A stretch of DNA of 64,000 nt from Porphyridium purpureum (lineage: Eukaryota; Rhodophyta; Bangiophyceae; Porphyridiales; Porphyridiaceae). The translations under genes and the position numbers were made by a program. Each line of letters opens with the position of its first letter. Position 1 is the stretch's first letter. The notes beneath the pieces were generated by a model, which ran no database searches, was not told the origin of the DNA, and worked only from the letters and a program-made list of their open reading frames with translations. The DNA is taken from positions 1-64,000 of the forward strand of contig VRMN01000021.1 of NCBI GenBank assembly GCA_008690995.1, in the 5' to 3' direction. Shown here piece after piece: positions 49,801-59,488 of this stretch.

Positions 49801-51905
49801 CGTCCGCGCTGCAGCTCCGTCAACCCGCGAATGCACTCAGCGGCGGACTTGTCCGCCAGCCCAATTGCTGAGAACCACCCAGTGGCTTCGTCGAGGTGAG
49901 TGAGCAGCCACCTGCTGCCATCCACGGCTGCCAGTCCGGGATCCACAATGTCAATCGACACCACGTCGTTGAACTCGCGCGCTCGTCCGCGCTCTTTGCC
50001 AACCGAGTCGTCTCGCCTCACAGCACGCGCGCGCCGCAGCTTTGCCGCGCTGCATATTCCGCACGTGTCGCGCGACGGCATGTGCAGAACGCAATGGTCC
50101 TGCTCCACATGCTCAGCCTCGGCTGTGCCAAGACTGTGACCGCCGAAGGTCATTTCGAAGCGATTGGCTCGAAGCCAATCGAGACCGATCACGAGGTCAT
50201 TGTGGCCATTGTACACGACCACGTCCTGCTGCTTCTCTGCTGAATCCAGCACCGCCAGATTCACTGTCGCGCGCCCGCGAGACATGCACTGCGTGCCGTC
50301 TGCCAATCGAATGGTCAAGGCATTCGCGGTGCTATTTGTGCGCACTCGCACCATCGCGCATGCGCTCTCGCTCAGAAAGGTGTGCGTTGCGCCGGTATCG
50401 ATGACTGCTTTCATCGCCCGGCCGTTCACCCAAGCATTCACCTTGAGCAACCCTTTGCCCGCACTGGCGGTCATCAACTCGGCCCCGCCGAGATTGGCAT
50501 CGCGATCATCGCGCCTATCTGCACAGTTGTGCGTCGCTGGCCCCCACACGGAGCACCGATGGCAGTAATAGCGCCCACGCTGATTACTCTTCTTGCCATC
50601 TTGTTGCGACTTCGGCGTCTGTCGCGGTCGTGGTCTACTGGCACCGCCTCGTTGCGGTGCGCCACGCTTCTGGCCGCGCCCACGCGCGTCGTTCTGGCCG
50701 CCACCACGGTTCCAACCGTGCGTGCTCGGCTCTCGCCAGCCGCCGTCTCGTCCGTCCGCGCGGCTCTGCGCGTACCGCTCTGCATGATTCGCACGCAGGT
50801 TCCGGTGCGGTCCAGCTGGTGACCATTGGTCATGCTGTTGCTGTTGATACTCGTTCGAGCGATCCCGCTGGAAGTCGTTGTATCCTCGTTCGTGCACCCG
50901 TGCGCTGCTGCCGCTGGCGGTACCCAAGTCCATTGGCACCGGACCATGCTGGTTATAGTTCATCTGGGGGTGGTATGCAGGCTGCATGGCTGACGGGTAC
51001 GTGCGTGCTGTGATGGGCTGCTGGTCTCGACCACGCTTAAATATGACTTTGTCGGCAACTAGAGCCAAACGCAAAGCGTCGTCATAGGTGGGAGGGAAGT
51101 GAAGCGCTACGTGAGTGGCAATAGAAGTGTCAAGAGATTCTGTAAAATAGTGAAGTTTATCTTTGTCTACCAAATTTGGTATACGCAGACAAACTTCACT
51201 AAATGCAGCTTCAAAATCTTGGACACTCATTGCACCCTGCTTCATCTTTTGCAGTTCATCCCGCACGTCATTTTCTGTTTCTTTTGGCTCGAAGCGCCGC
51301 TGAAGCGCGAGCAGAAACTCTTCTACCGAGGTGGGTCTCTGATCAGGTTGTAATGCCTGGTACCAGAGTTGCGCCAATCCGAAGAGGTGAGTCGAAAGCG
51401 TCGACACTGCTTCCTCTTCCTCGGTTTCCGTCCATAGACGGCCCTGCGACCGCCAATCCGAGCGCGCCGGGTTGTACACCCGCGAACGCGCTGCTGCCGT
51501 CCAGGTCATAATGGCCGCAGTGGATCGCTCGCCGCCATAGTACAGCATGGCCGCAGGGCGCATGCAGCTCGGCAAAGCGCCACTTCCACCGGATCCATCG
51601 CGAAGCGCCCTCAGACGAACGTTCTCGCTCCGCAGCTCGGCGAGCTCACTCTGAACAATCGCCGTCCGGGTATTCAGTTCGGTCGCCATCTTGGCGCCGA
51701 ATTCCTCCGAGAGTTGGCGATGCATTTGGGCGTATGCCGCATTCAGCATCGCCGCCATCTCTCGTTTCGTTTCCTCGCGCGCGGACTCGCGCCGCGCACT
51801 TGCTGCCGCGCCAAGGCGGGTTGCCGAGGCGTTTGCACCACCGCGTGCCGGCGACGGTGTTGCTGGGGTACTAGCACCCGCAGCCCTATCCATGTCATAT
51901 TCCAT
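46857..51905 (-). CDS. gag-pol: Copia gag-pol polyprotein
   Basis: One frame of about 1680 codons runs from the ATG at 51905. Order: Gag (RFEPKETENDVRDELQKMKQ), zinc knuckle (CHRCSVWGPATHNC, about 50521-50563), protease (VIDTGATHTFLSE, about 50380-50412), pre-integrase HHCC (HMPSRDTCGICSAAK), integrase core (VVSIDIVDPG; RCDEGREFMGE), and an extra module. The module is Cys-rich (CTQCKK; CEKC; CHCQC-like, about 49030-49190) and then Myb/SANT-like (WSPAEDIAISEGIARFGEDW, about 48925-49005). Then RT (MYVDDGALFG, about 48026-48055) and RNase H (DADFSAPSSTSGAVLF; STTEAELVAL; ATRDNIADGLTKPI). A single frame without a gag stop is common in copia elements. Confidence 0.95.
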   Translation of the reverse strand: MEYDMDRAAGASTPATPSPARGGANASATRLGAAASARRESAREETKREMAAMLNAAYAQMHRQLSEEFGAKMATELNTRTAIVQSELAELRSENVRLRALRDGSGGSGALPSCMRPAAMLYYGGERSTAAIMTWTAAARSRVYNPARSDWRSQGRLWTETEEEEAVSTLSTHLFGLAQLWYQALQPDQRPTSVEEFLLALQRRFEPKETENDVRDELQKMKQGAMSVQDFEAAFSEVCLRIPNLVDKDKLHYFTESLDTSIATHVALHFPPTYDDALRLALVADKVIFKRGRDQQPITARTYPSAMQPAYHPQMNYNQHGPVPMDLGTASGSSARVHERGYNDFQRDRSNEYQQQQHDQWSPAGPHRNLRANHAERYAQSRADGRDGGWREPSTHGWNRGGGQNDARGRGQKRGAPQRGGASRPRPRQTPKSQQDGKKSNQRGRYYCHRCSVWGPATHNCADRRDDRDANLGGAELMTASAGKGLLKVNAWVNGRAMKAVIDTGATHTFLSESACAMVRVRTNSTANALTIRLADGTQCMSRGRATVNLAVLDSAEKQQDVVVYNGHNDLVIGLDWLRANRFEMTFGGHSLGTAEAEHVEQDHCVLHMPSRDTCGICSAAKLRRARAVRRDDSVGKERGRAREFNDVVSIDIVDPGLAAVDGSRWLLTHLDEATGWFSAIGLADKSAAECIRGLTELQRGRGDWPRVLRCDEGREFMGEFDGFIAEKGVKKVTGVPYRANTHATHERKHADLNGAVRALLMQSGLPTAWYPFAAAYFCLARNLAWRGAKQEQTSFEQRLGLTWHKPIPAFGSGILIYDESRGKFEPKGLPAIVVGFTAPRPNDPRQPINLLALPIADLRPSAIRKVGEWKPLPDKWPLRRLALRPPDEAIATGDQWSRARDNAPDRAFCTQCKKIVGGSTECEKCILGPAPSRRHTGDGACRQMHCQCYRDEHGKLASRAQYRRIELPWSPAEDIAISEGIARFGEDWLAIAGRPAFFMRGRKPAGLRARAAELGVLPVHAAAASDATRNDATRAESSSNATYTSAATGGPEDEAAGLGVAEVVATAVAMATPAGRHALASELRALTSTGALPFRRTMDKAVAARVPNAQFVKLKLLFNKKNSEMPPSFHKTKCRIVAQGCVVLDADGRRAREEPYPFDRPPGLLAIRASMSMALMLHGPSADGAFFDVTCAYPSAPLGGRPTFGYLRDLVPVVKGLVSEADYRKMAACSEPVVELPQALYGMKRSGSDFSHDARERVRRLGWQESNADKNQYWRRDANGSMLTLSMYVDDGALFGNADAVRVAVKQLKTVFRIDQKVEYIADSARTRPIKYLGMHIYRDGGRWILDSGVYATHVANGHTADNLRVRSTPLSERVDDNGPGGRACPTNKRTVIGQLLWLSRTTRADIAYATAHVARYVDRWGPSADRALDEIVGYLKKHADVCLQYDIPATGSRDVRLHAWADADFSAPSSTSGAVLFISNGRCRHLVDWTSRRQRRVSTSTTEAELVALHDAAQGSVFPVATLAEELLRRWPPIVVRCDNESTLRAVERGHSDRLLHAPKMQRISLRWLHEIAADGLVRFVYVATRDNIADGLTKPIATDVFRGHAAAWGLYGASSSLGIAQRLTHARSAANRGNAFAMLMQPDDCDDGAGMRGYAYSHDDEKMSCDNDPYTRWHLVERV

Positions 51906-52138
51906 GACCAAACACTGGGCGCGTCGCGCTCACCAGTTGCGCTTCGAGCGCCTCTTTTTTCCTTCTCGATGTTCGCGGCGCCGATCAGCGTCTTGGCTGT
52001 CGCGCTGCCACAGTCGCTTTTCCAAAGCGTGATCGAGGGTAGAGTTGGGGAATGACCGAATGATAGAAACACAACCACAATAGGTGGTTAGTCAAGCAAG
52101 CAAGAAGAAGAAAGATGAGGGAAACACCACAGCGCAAA

Positions 52139-52154
52139 GGCTGGGCTCATAACC
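52139..52154 (-). other. Copia primer binding site, tRNA-iMet anticodon arm
   Basis: The + strand reads GGCTGGGCTCATAACC directly next to the 5' LTR. GGGCTCATAACCC is the anticodon stem-loop of eukaryotic initiator tRNA-Met, so the element's RNA could pair with that internal region and not with the tRNA 3' end. Drosophila copia is the known precedent for half-tRNA priming at this region. Confidence 0.75.
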
Positions 52155-52452
52155 CTTTGATGATAGCGTCTTCGTGAAGCACGCGTATACCAAACGTGTA
52201 CCAATAGTAACCTACTGGTGGCTAGCTGAAGCAAGAGGTCCACAACAAGACGACTTTACTCCTTAACACAACCTAGCTCTTACCTCAAAAGGAGACAGAG
52301 CGCCGACTCGTCGGCCGTCTCTCACACTCTAATGATATACTACTGTGGTTAACCATTACGGTCACCAACCAACGGAGAGTTGTCATCATTAAGTATTTGA
52401 TGACTCCTCATCACGTCATCAGGCAGGCAGAGAGGGATGACAATATTCCACG
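52155..52452 (-). repeat. 5' LTR of copia element
   Basis: This is the right-hand terminal repeat, the promoter end on the element's strand, nearly identical to 46519-46816. It contains one GTAC (GTGTACC). Confidence 0.9.
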
Positions 52453-53730
52453 CTTACTGTACAAAGTGAAGTACAGTGAGTATGTACAGTGAACACTGTA
52501 CACGCGGTGTGAGCGTGCGGGCTGCTGCACTTCCCTGGCAGGGCACGGGGGCAGAGCTGCCGGTCCGCTCATGGTGGCATTTGCGCGCGTGCGGCGGCGT
52601 TTCCCCGTCTTTCGATCGCGCGCTTGTTTCGCGCCGCTGTTCAGCCGCGTCGCGCGGTTTTCGCCGCGCCGGTACTGCGTCGGTCCGGTCCATCGCACGA
52701 AAAGGTCAACGGCGCGCCACGGAATGCCGCGCAATGAGTGTGACGACGCGTGACAATTAGGCAGATGCGACACGAGCGAGCAAGAGATGCGCGAGAGCGC
52801 GTGCCAGGAACATAAACGGGACAAGGCTTGCTTCGTGGGGAACTAGATGCGCCAGAGCGTCTGAAATCAAAAGCTTGCAGGGCAGGGTCCGCGAAAATAA
52901 GCCGAGGGACTGGCGTCAGGCCCCGGCACGCGGCCTGTAGAGGGGTTGTCCAATGGGAAGGCGGCCGGCTTGCGCAGAAGGCTTCTTCATTTTTTGCCGT
53001 GCTCAGTCCTTTGTCGGCAAGGTTGAAGAGTGAGTGCCTGTGGATACCATGGATGAGCAACCGTTGTGAACCAAACGGTTTGCGCGTGCGTCGCACTCGA
53101 GCAAGTGACGCGGAGAACCGGATAAGTGCTGTGAGTCGCCAGGTCGGCGTGGAAGAGCAAGTACGTCGCTCCGAGTTCCGAGCGCCATTCTCGCTGGAAG
53201 AATCATCATGTGTTGGTAACCCCTGCCATCCGAGCGCAGTCAAAGTAGAGCATGCACTCCAGAAACGCAAAGCCACCTGGTCGGGAGGACAGCTGCGATG
53301 AGGCGCGGAAGCGCTGAGGGCATCACGTTTTAACTGTTCACTCTGGAGTGCCAAGGAGAGCCAGAGCATCATTCAATCCACTCGTCCCATGCGTGGCACG
53401 CCTTTAATGTTACACAGGTAGACACACCCACGGGCCCGGGGCGTTGCGTTTTGCAGACGAACGCCGCGAGTGTGTGAGAGAGCACATATGCACACGCGCG
53501 TGCGCATGCATCCACCACTCCCGCCAACACACCGCGAAGAAGCAGGCGCGCGCGCCGCTGCCTGCCGGCGTTGCTGCGTTGTTGAGCACCGCGAGGCCGT
53601 AACTGTACCTAACTGTACCGCCGTACTGGGGTGTACAGCGGTGAATCTGGGGGTACAGCTCAGCGGCTTTGGGCGGACGCGCGGGCGGACGCCGCGGGGG
53701 CCGCGGGAGCAGCGAGAGGCGGACAGCGCA
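52453..53730. promoter_or_regulatory. EF-hand gene upstream region with GTAC clusters
   Basis: Next to the copia LTR lie four GTAC sites (G at about 52459, 52471, 52484 and 52498), the displaced part of the array at 46281. A second cluster at 53602-53659 (G at about 53605, 53615, 53623, 53633 and 53653) lies 75-130 bp upstream of the EF-hand ATG. Between them, about 1 kb shows no gene. Confidence 0.6.
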
Positions 53731-54066
53731 ATGGATTTGCTCAAGGGTGTCGTGGGAGGCGGCGGCGACGGCGGCGGCGCGGCGGCGTCCCAGTCGGGTG
53801 ACGCGCAGGCGGCGACGGCCGCGCAGCAGGTGTTCCGCAAGTTTGACAAGGATTCGTCGGGCGCCCTCGACAAGAAGGAGGTTTCGGCCGCCCTCGCGGA
53901 GGTCATGGCCAAGCTCGGCATGCAGGAGCCCAGCGACTCGGTGGTGACCACGGTGGTCAAGTTCATGGACAAGGACCACGACTCCAAGATCGACCTCAAG
54001 GAGTTCACCAGCATGGTGGAAAAGCTGCTCAAGCTGTGCAAGCCAAAGCCGCAGCCAACGGAGTAG
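53731..54066 (+). CDS. Small two-EF-hand calcium-binding protein
   Basis: The protein is 111 aa from the ATG at 53731; a longer frame to the left crosses the GTAC promoter. After a Gly/Ala-rich N-terminus of about 30 residues come two EF-hands with complete 12-residue loops: DKDSSGALDKKE (39-50) and DKDHDSKIDLKE (80-91). All oxygen ligands are present. The second loop has Ser instead of Gly at position 6. The C-terminal helix is basic (KLLKLCKPKPQ). There is no myristoylation signal or membrane segment. It is likely a soluble Ca2+ sensor or buffer. It is too short for calmodulin (four EF-hands). The partner is unknown. Confidence 0.88.
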   Translation: MDLLKGVVGGGGDGGGAAASQSGDAQAATAAQQVFRKFDKDSSGALDKKEVSAALAEVMAKLGMQEPSDSVVTTVVKFMDKDHDSKIDLKEFTSMVEKLLKLCKPKPQPTE

Positions 54067-54488
54067 GCCTCGCATCCTCCGCACGCCGGGCCGGCGTTCT
54101 GGAACCGACCGGGCCGCGTCGTCGCGCGCGTGTGGCGTGTTCCTGGGGCTTGATGACGGACGTCCGCTGGATCTTGGGCGTTGCGGACAGAAGGGACGGG
54201 TGGCCTCTACCTGGCGCGCGTCGGCCACGCTCCTTGCGAGCACACTTGTGTAATGTAGCAGTAATTCGTAAATCGTAATCAGTTGGAGCGTACGCAGCAA
54301 TCTGACGCATCAGGTCGGCCGAACCACGTGCGTTCCGAAACCACACACCCGTGCCGGGCAGATTTCTCGTCCAATTCTTCACCGCCCAAGTTTATACTTT
54401 GTTGTCGCTCGGACTCTTGCGGAATCACGAACGTGCCGTGCTGTGCCCTGCCGAGCCGACCCGAGCCGGGCCGGCCCGGTCGAATAAC
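54067..54488. other. Spacer before methyltransferase gene
   Basis: About 420 bp between two + strand genes. No GTAC cluster and no gene are seen. A frame from the methyltransferase continues upstream to a GTG at 54351 but has no ATG. Confidence 0.4.
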
Positions 54489-55412
54489 ATGTTTGTAGCA
54501 ACGCACGCGGGCATTGGTGCGTCGCACTCGCGACACGCCAATGCGCTGGTGGCAAAGAGGCGCGGATGTCTGTGCATGGCACTCAGCCCAGTTCACATTG
54601 CAGTTGCGCTCCGCTACGTTCGACGCCGCGCGGGGCTACCGGGCAAGGTCAACGGAGGCGCCGTTCACTTTGTTGGATCTGGCTGCGCCGAGATCGACGG
54701 AATTTCCGTCCGCGGCGCGTCCTTGTTGCGCAGCTGTGATGCGGTTGTCTATGACGACCTGGTGGACGTCAGCGTCGTCAATCATTACTGCCCGCCGGAG
54801 CCGTTCTGCCAGAGGATCTACGCCGGAAAGCGTGGAGGAAATGCTCCGTCTACGCTCCCGCTGCAGAACCACATCGACGAGCTTCTGCAAGAGCTCATGC
54901 GCGCAGGGATGCAGGTAGTCAGGCTCAAGGCCGGCGACCCTCTGATCTTTGGGCGTATTTCGGACGAGCTGGCGGCTGCGGAAAAGGCAGGCGTCAGTTG
55001 CTCCATTGTGCCAGGCTTCAGCAGCATCCAGGTCGCAGCGGCCTCGATTAGATTGCCCCTCACAAAACGCGATGTCGGTGAAAGTGTTCTCATCTTAAGT
55101 GGGCACAAGGAGCTCTCCGACTCGCAAGTTCTGAGCGCGTGCAACGCAGATCTGGTCGCGCTGCTCATGGCCACGAAGAATATAGAGCGCATTGCCGACA
55201 GGATGATGCGCGGCGGACTCCCGGCGCGAACAGCTGTAATTGCCATACAGTGGGCGGGACGCAGTGGCCAGCGAGTGGAACAGACGACGCTGCTCGAAGT
55301 GCAGCAAAGCAGCATTCCGCACATGAGCCCTGCTGTTGTCTTTATTGGTCGCGCAGTTGATGACTGGATGACGAGTGCTGCCGCTCTCAAAGTCATTCGC
55401 AGAGCTTTATGA
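54489..55412 (+). CDS. Uroporphyrinogen-III C-methyltransferase (SUMT)
   Basis: The protein is 307 aa from the only available ATG at 54489. It has the tetrapyrrole methylase layout: first Gly-rich loop (FVGSGCAEIDGISVRGASLL), CDAVVYDDLVDVSVV, RIYAGKRGG, the signature VVRLKAGDPLIFGR, VPGFSSIQVAAASIRLPLTKRD, and a late VFIGRAVDDW. SUMT uses S-adenosylmethionine to make precorrin-2, the first step to siroheme, the cofactor of nitrite and sulfite reductases. The usual GAGPGD loop is diverged to GSGCAE, though SAM-binding GDP is kept. The first 55 residues (basic, Ala/Ser/His-rich) suit a plastid transit peptide. Fused CysG-type oxidase/ferrochelatase domains are absent, so those steps must be elsewhere. 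Confidence 0.85.
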   Translation: MFVATHAGIGASHSRHANALVAKRRGCLCMALSPVHIAVALRYVRRRAGLPGKVNGGAVHFVGSGCAEIDGISVRGASLLRSCDAVVYDDLVDVSVVNHYCPPEPFCQRIYAGKRGGNAPSTLPLQNHIDELLQELMRAGMQVVRLKAGDPLIFGRISDELAAAEKAGVSCSIVPGFSSIQVAAASIRLPLTKRDVGESVLILSGHKELSDSQVLSACNADLVALLMATKNIERIADRMMRGGLPARTAVIAIQWAGRSGQRVEQTTLLEVQQSSIPHMSPAVVFIGRAVDDWMTSAAALKVIRRAL

Positions 55413-57017
55413 ATGAGCTTTCGATTGGCAAGACCCGTTCGAAGGCAATTGGAGTTTTCATGCTGAGTCTACTACTCCTCGACCGCACTGGGATCAGCTG
55501 AGGAAGAAGCTGGCCCAAAGGACGTCTCTCACCCGACAAATTTGGCACATCGTCGGAAAAGCTCTGACTGACCGCGACACATGGCGCGCAATCTCTGTCT
55601 GTTCTTGCTTTTGTGCATAGTTTCCAAAATTCTGATGAACGATTTTGCAGCAGGGTGTGAGCTTTGCTTCAGTCTCCACGTGTCAGCCCTAAGGACTCTT
55701 CTGCGCCAAAAAGAAGCACAGAAAGGGATCCTTATCGTTTAGGAAAGGCCACGCATATGCTCTCTCGAGAGCGCTACAAGACGCACGCCGCGCAATTTTT
55801 TTGTGCATGATGCCGCAAACTAGGTGACCAACGCCAAACCTTTCATGCGACTTGTGCATTTCGGAACGAATTGCATACCATTCGAAGCCGCGATAAGCAT
55901 GACATACAGCTGACACGGGACGAGCCGGTCTCGGTGCACACTCGTCTATACGAATTGCGAACGCCTGCCTCTGTTCAAGTTTCTTTGCGCCGAAACCGTG
56001 GCATCTCGGCGAGGCGCTAGGACATGTGGTGCGCAACGGACCCGGGATTCTTTATTTGCTTGCGAGTCTAATCTGCCGGGATTTATACGCGCGACCAACG
56101 CACGCGACCACAGCCGCCACCATTTGCTACGCGTGGCCCTCTGCACCGCCAGCATCTCCTCGTCAGTCCACCAAACAAAGTTCGCAATAAATCGCGTGCG
56201 TAAAGGATTAACACGCACACGTTGGCATTCAGATAGTGGCGTGCGGGTTTTGCCACTACTGTCGGCGCCGGCGCCCCTCAGCGACCTGGTAAGCTACGTG
56301 TCCGCTGTATGTGGCTCAATTCCAGTCCTCATATCCTTCCTTTAACACAGTAGAGGCCGTGTAGTGCAAATAAAAAAATTCGTCTCGGACACGATTCCTC
56401 GATCACAGATTCACAAGCACAACCGGCGCGGGCTTGACGTGATTATTCCTCGTCGTCACGCTCCTCTTCGATACCTCAGTGGCACTTTTGCTCGCGCGGG
56501 CAATAGCGTGCTGAGAGCCGTTCATTCGTCCATGCGTTTCATTCGTTCGAGTGGACATCTGCAACTGTCCTACGGGATATGTCTTTCTTGCGTGTCTCCG
56601 TCTGATTGTAAAGGACGCCGAAAGGTGAGCTGAAGAACAGGTTGAAGGCACAAGCGCTTAGAAGCAAGATAGCTGACGCATTGCGTGTCCTCCAATAGCG
56701 CAGTCTTGGTCCGACGCAAGTGACAAGGGAAGTGGAAAAAAACGGCCGGGCACGACATCACGTGTCAAAGCAATTGCATTGACGAGGTGTTCTGGGTTCG
56801 TGACGCTCCTTCCACAGCAGAACATTCGGGCAATGCAATGTGGAAATAAGTATTCCATGCGAAATTTCGAAGAACAGCAGAAAATACTTGCAAACTGGAC
56901 ATGGGTCACGCAGCTCAGCCAAACCACCTCCTCATGCAAGGTGGACCGAACTTCGTCCATCCGGGACCAGAATCTATGCCTCGCAAGGTCGAATGCCACA
57001 CAACGAGTGCTCAACTT
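55413..57017. other. Intergenic, no gene seen
   Basis: About 1.6 kb downstream of the methyltransferase is free of recognisable genes, repeats or GTAC clusters. Confidence 0.4.
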
Positions 57018-57628
57018 CTACTCGTAGCACAAATACGCCACGCAAGTACGCAACGCTGACCAGGTGCAAGTTTCGCTGCAGGACCCCCCCCCCGCGAAAT
57101 GGCATCTCGTATGGAAACACTTTAACTGTAGCCACGAGAAAATGTCGGTTTGTCCGTACGATCGAGTTGCACCGCACCCACACACGCACCAAGCGTGCTG
57201 GAAGTCCGTTCCGCGCTTGAAACTGCGCTGGGCCATAGCACAGGTCACGCGATGCGACGAAATATAACGTGACACGCGATGCATGGACGAGCGGGCTCGA
57301 CCCATGGTCAGAAATTCTGTCCATAGCTTCAGCATTATCCGCGTCTGTGCCATCTCCTCTGGGTCTTCGCGGTAAAGCACAAGCGCAGGTGGCAAGAAGG
57401 GACCTATGTGCTTGCCTTGGAGCACTCTTTTAAGCCCATGCGCAAGACACGCGCCCAGCGCTTTGCTGACATACGAATCGGACTGCGCCCAGCGTTGCGC
57501 CGAAGACACGAAACGTGAAACTTCGTTCTGAGGAGTTCTTCCTCCACTGCGCACGAGGCTTCGACAATGGAACGAACGATCACGGAAAGTTCACGTTTCT
57601 TGATCGGTGAATCAGTTATCGACATCAT
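57018..57628 (-). pseudogene. Possible frameshifted host gene, unknown family
   Basis: Two overlapping minus-strand frames both look like real protein. The upstream one begins MMSITDSPIKKRELSVIVRS and runs to VEASCAVEEELL. The other continues with QNEVSRFVSSAQRWAQSDSY, GLKRVLQGKHIGPFLPPALV and REDPEEMAQTRIMLKLW. The switch of frame lies near 57535 and would need one indel or a short intron. Beyond about 57310 the second frame stops looking protein-like. I cannot name a family. Confidence 0.35.
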
Positions 57629-57735
57629 CACGTAAAGGCCACGCACGCGTACCCATGCCCAGGTTCACAAGGTGTGGAGAACCCTGCAAAATACATGTGC
57701 GTGATTGTAGAGCCACCGGACAAAAAAAAATCCTA

Positions 57736-59425
57736 CTAGGAGATTTGGTCACCTCCCGATACTGGCAAAATCCCCAAGTCGGCCCTATGCTTCACGTCAG
57801 AAGGCGCAATCTCAAGCTCCGTGAGCAGTTGTCGAATTTCATTCACTTGCTCTTGAATGCCGCCAAGCGTTCGCGATTTTTCAATTCGGAGCTGATCAAA
57901 GTCACTCAACCTCACGTCAGGCGACATATTTTCGTTTTGCGACGGTTCGATAGTTGCCGTGTGCATGCTCCCGTTTTCATCTCTGTGAGCACTCTCCAGA
58001 AAGTCTTCCATGTACGAGACCAGCTCAGCGATTTCTTCCGTAGGGAAAGGCGCGTTCTCCGACAGAGCCGGTTTGAGTCTTTTCAGCAACAAAGATCCGA
58101 GCGTACAGACAGTCTTCTCATTAAAAATTGGCGCTCCGGAACGCTGCGCTTCATGCAACGTGCGAAACACTGCGATACCTTCAGAAGCACGGTCCGCCTC
58201 GTCGAGAACTTCCATGTATGCGTTCGATACAGATACATCATGGCCAAACAGATCCAGATAGGAACGATACATCTCCGTGCACTCGCGCATCCGACCAAGG
58301 CTACCATACACCGGCATAAACTTCGAAACGAGGTACGCGATCACCGGCGGATGGTCAAAGTCATCACCCCGTCGTTCGAAAAGGATCGCCAGCGCGTCAT
58401 ACGTACGCCTTTCCTTGACGCTCTGTTTGACAAGCGACACGCAGGCACGCTCCAAAAGTGAATCGAGAGATATCTTGGGTACGACGGAGGACTCTTTCTG
58501 CTCCAAGCTCTCAGGTGGATTCATTAAAACTTCTCGAGCTCGCCAAGAACGCGCCAGTCGAAGCGCATCGTCAAGTCGCTCCGCGCGCGACGCAAAGTGT
58601 ACTGCAAAGCTAGTCACGGTAGGATCCAGAGTTTTCCAACGAGCAACCAGGGACAGCGCCACCTCCGCTACGGCGTGCACGTCGGGGGCGTACCGGCTGT
58701 TGGACAGGTCACGGTACAACACACCACAATACGATCGCAAAAACTGCACTCTCTCGGTTTCGCTGGTGCACAAATACTTTGCCCGGGAAACTACCTTGCC
58801 GAGCGCCAGGACAGCGTCCTCAGACAGTTCATCCCTCTTTCTGCGCTTTTTCGACCGCAGATAGTCGTTCAACTCCTTCTCGTGCAGAACGTAGTCCGCC
58901 CGGCACGTCCAGCGCATGAGCGAGCGGGCTGCTTCATGATTTGACTCACTGATGCACGCGGACGTTAGCAGACGAAGCGTGCGTGCGCCAGGAGTAATGC
59001 TGAGCTTCAAGTACTCGGTCGCAATCAACCAAGCATCAGTGTCACTGCCCTCCAATGCGCTCGTCCACGCGCCAACTCTAAGAATCGATTCCTTCACAGC
59101 AACATGTGTGGCCGAGGAGTAATCTATGTTTCTCCACATTTCGGCGGCCGTTTCGTAGTTCTTGCGACCATAATAGTAACGCAATAGGACTGCCAGCGCT
59201 GACATTTGTTCACTGTAGTGCTCGCGTAGCTGCTCCACGAACGCCTCGAGCATAAGATCGACGCGGTGACATTGCTCCCAGTATTCCATCAGGTCAGCGT
59301 ACACCCTTTCATTTATGCATCCCAGTCTCAAGTCGTCGCGAAAGCGAGAGGAGATACGTTCGCTTTGTAAACTGCACCCAGAGGTCTTGCTGCTTTTTTT
59401 CTTGTCCTTATCATCATCATCATCA

Positions 59426-59488
<63 letters not shown>

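Larger units (their letters stand above)
46519..52452 (-). mobile_element. Young copia (Ty1) element, looks whole
   Basis: This LTR retrotransposon lies on the minus strand and is about 5.9 kb. LTRs of about 298 bp lie at 46519-46816 and 52155-52452 and differ by about one base by eye. A 5-bp duplication CTTAC flanks it (46514-46518, 52453-52457). The LTR ends are CGTGG...CAAAG on the element's strand, without the usual TG/CA. A single long gag-pol frame carries gag, protease, integrase, RT and RNase H in copia order, plus an extra Cys-rich and Myb/SANT-like module between integrase and RT. The primer site at 52139-52154 matches the anticodon arm of initiator tRNA. A GAGGGGG polypurine tract precedes the 3' LTR. 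I see no break. Recent insertion. Confidence 0.95.

Noticed and set aside
53410-54300. Long minus-strand frame opposite the EF-hand gene
   Set aside because: Antisense shadow of GC-rich coding DNA; the + strand carries clear EF-hand loops.
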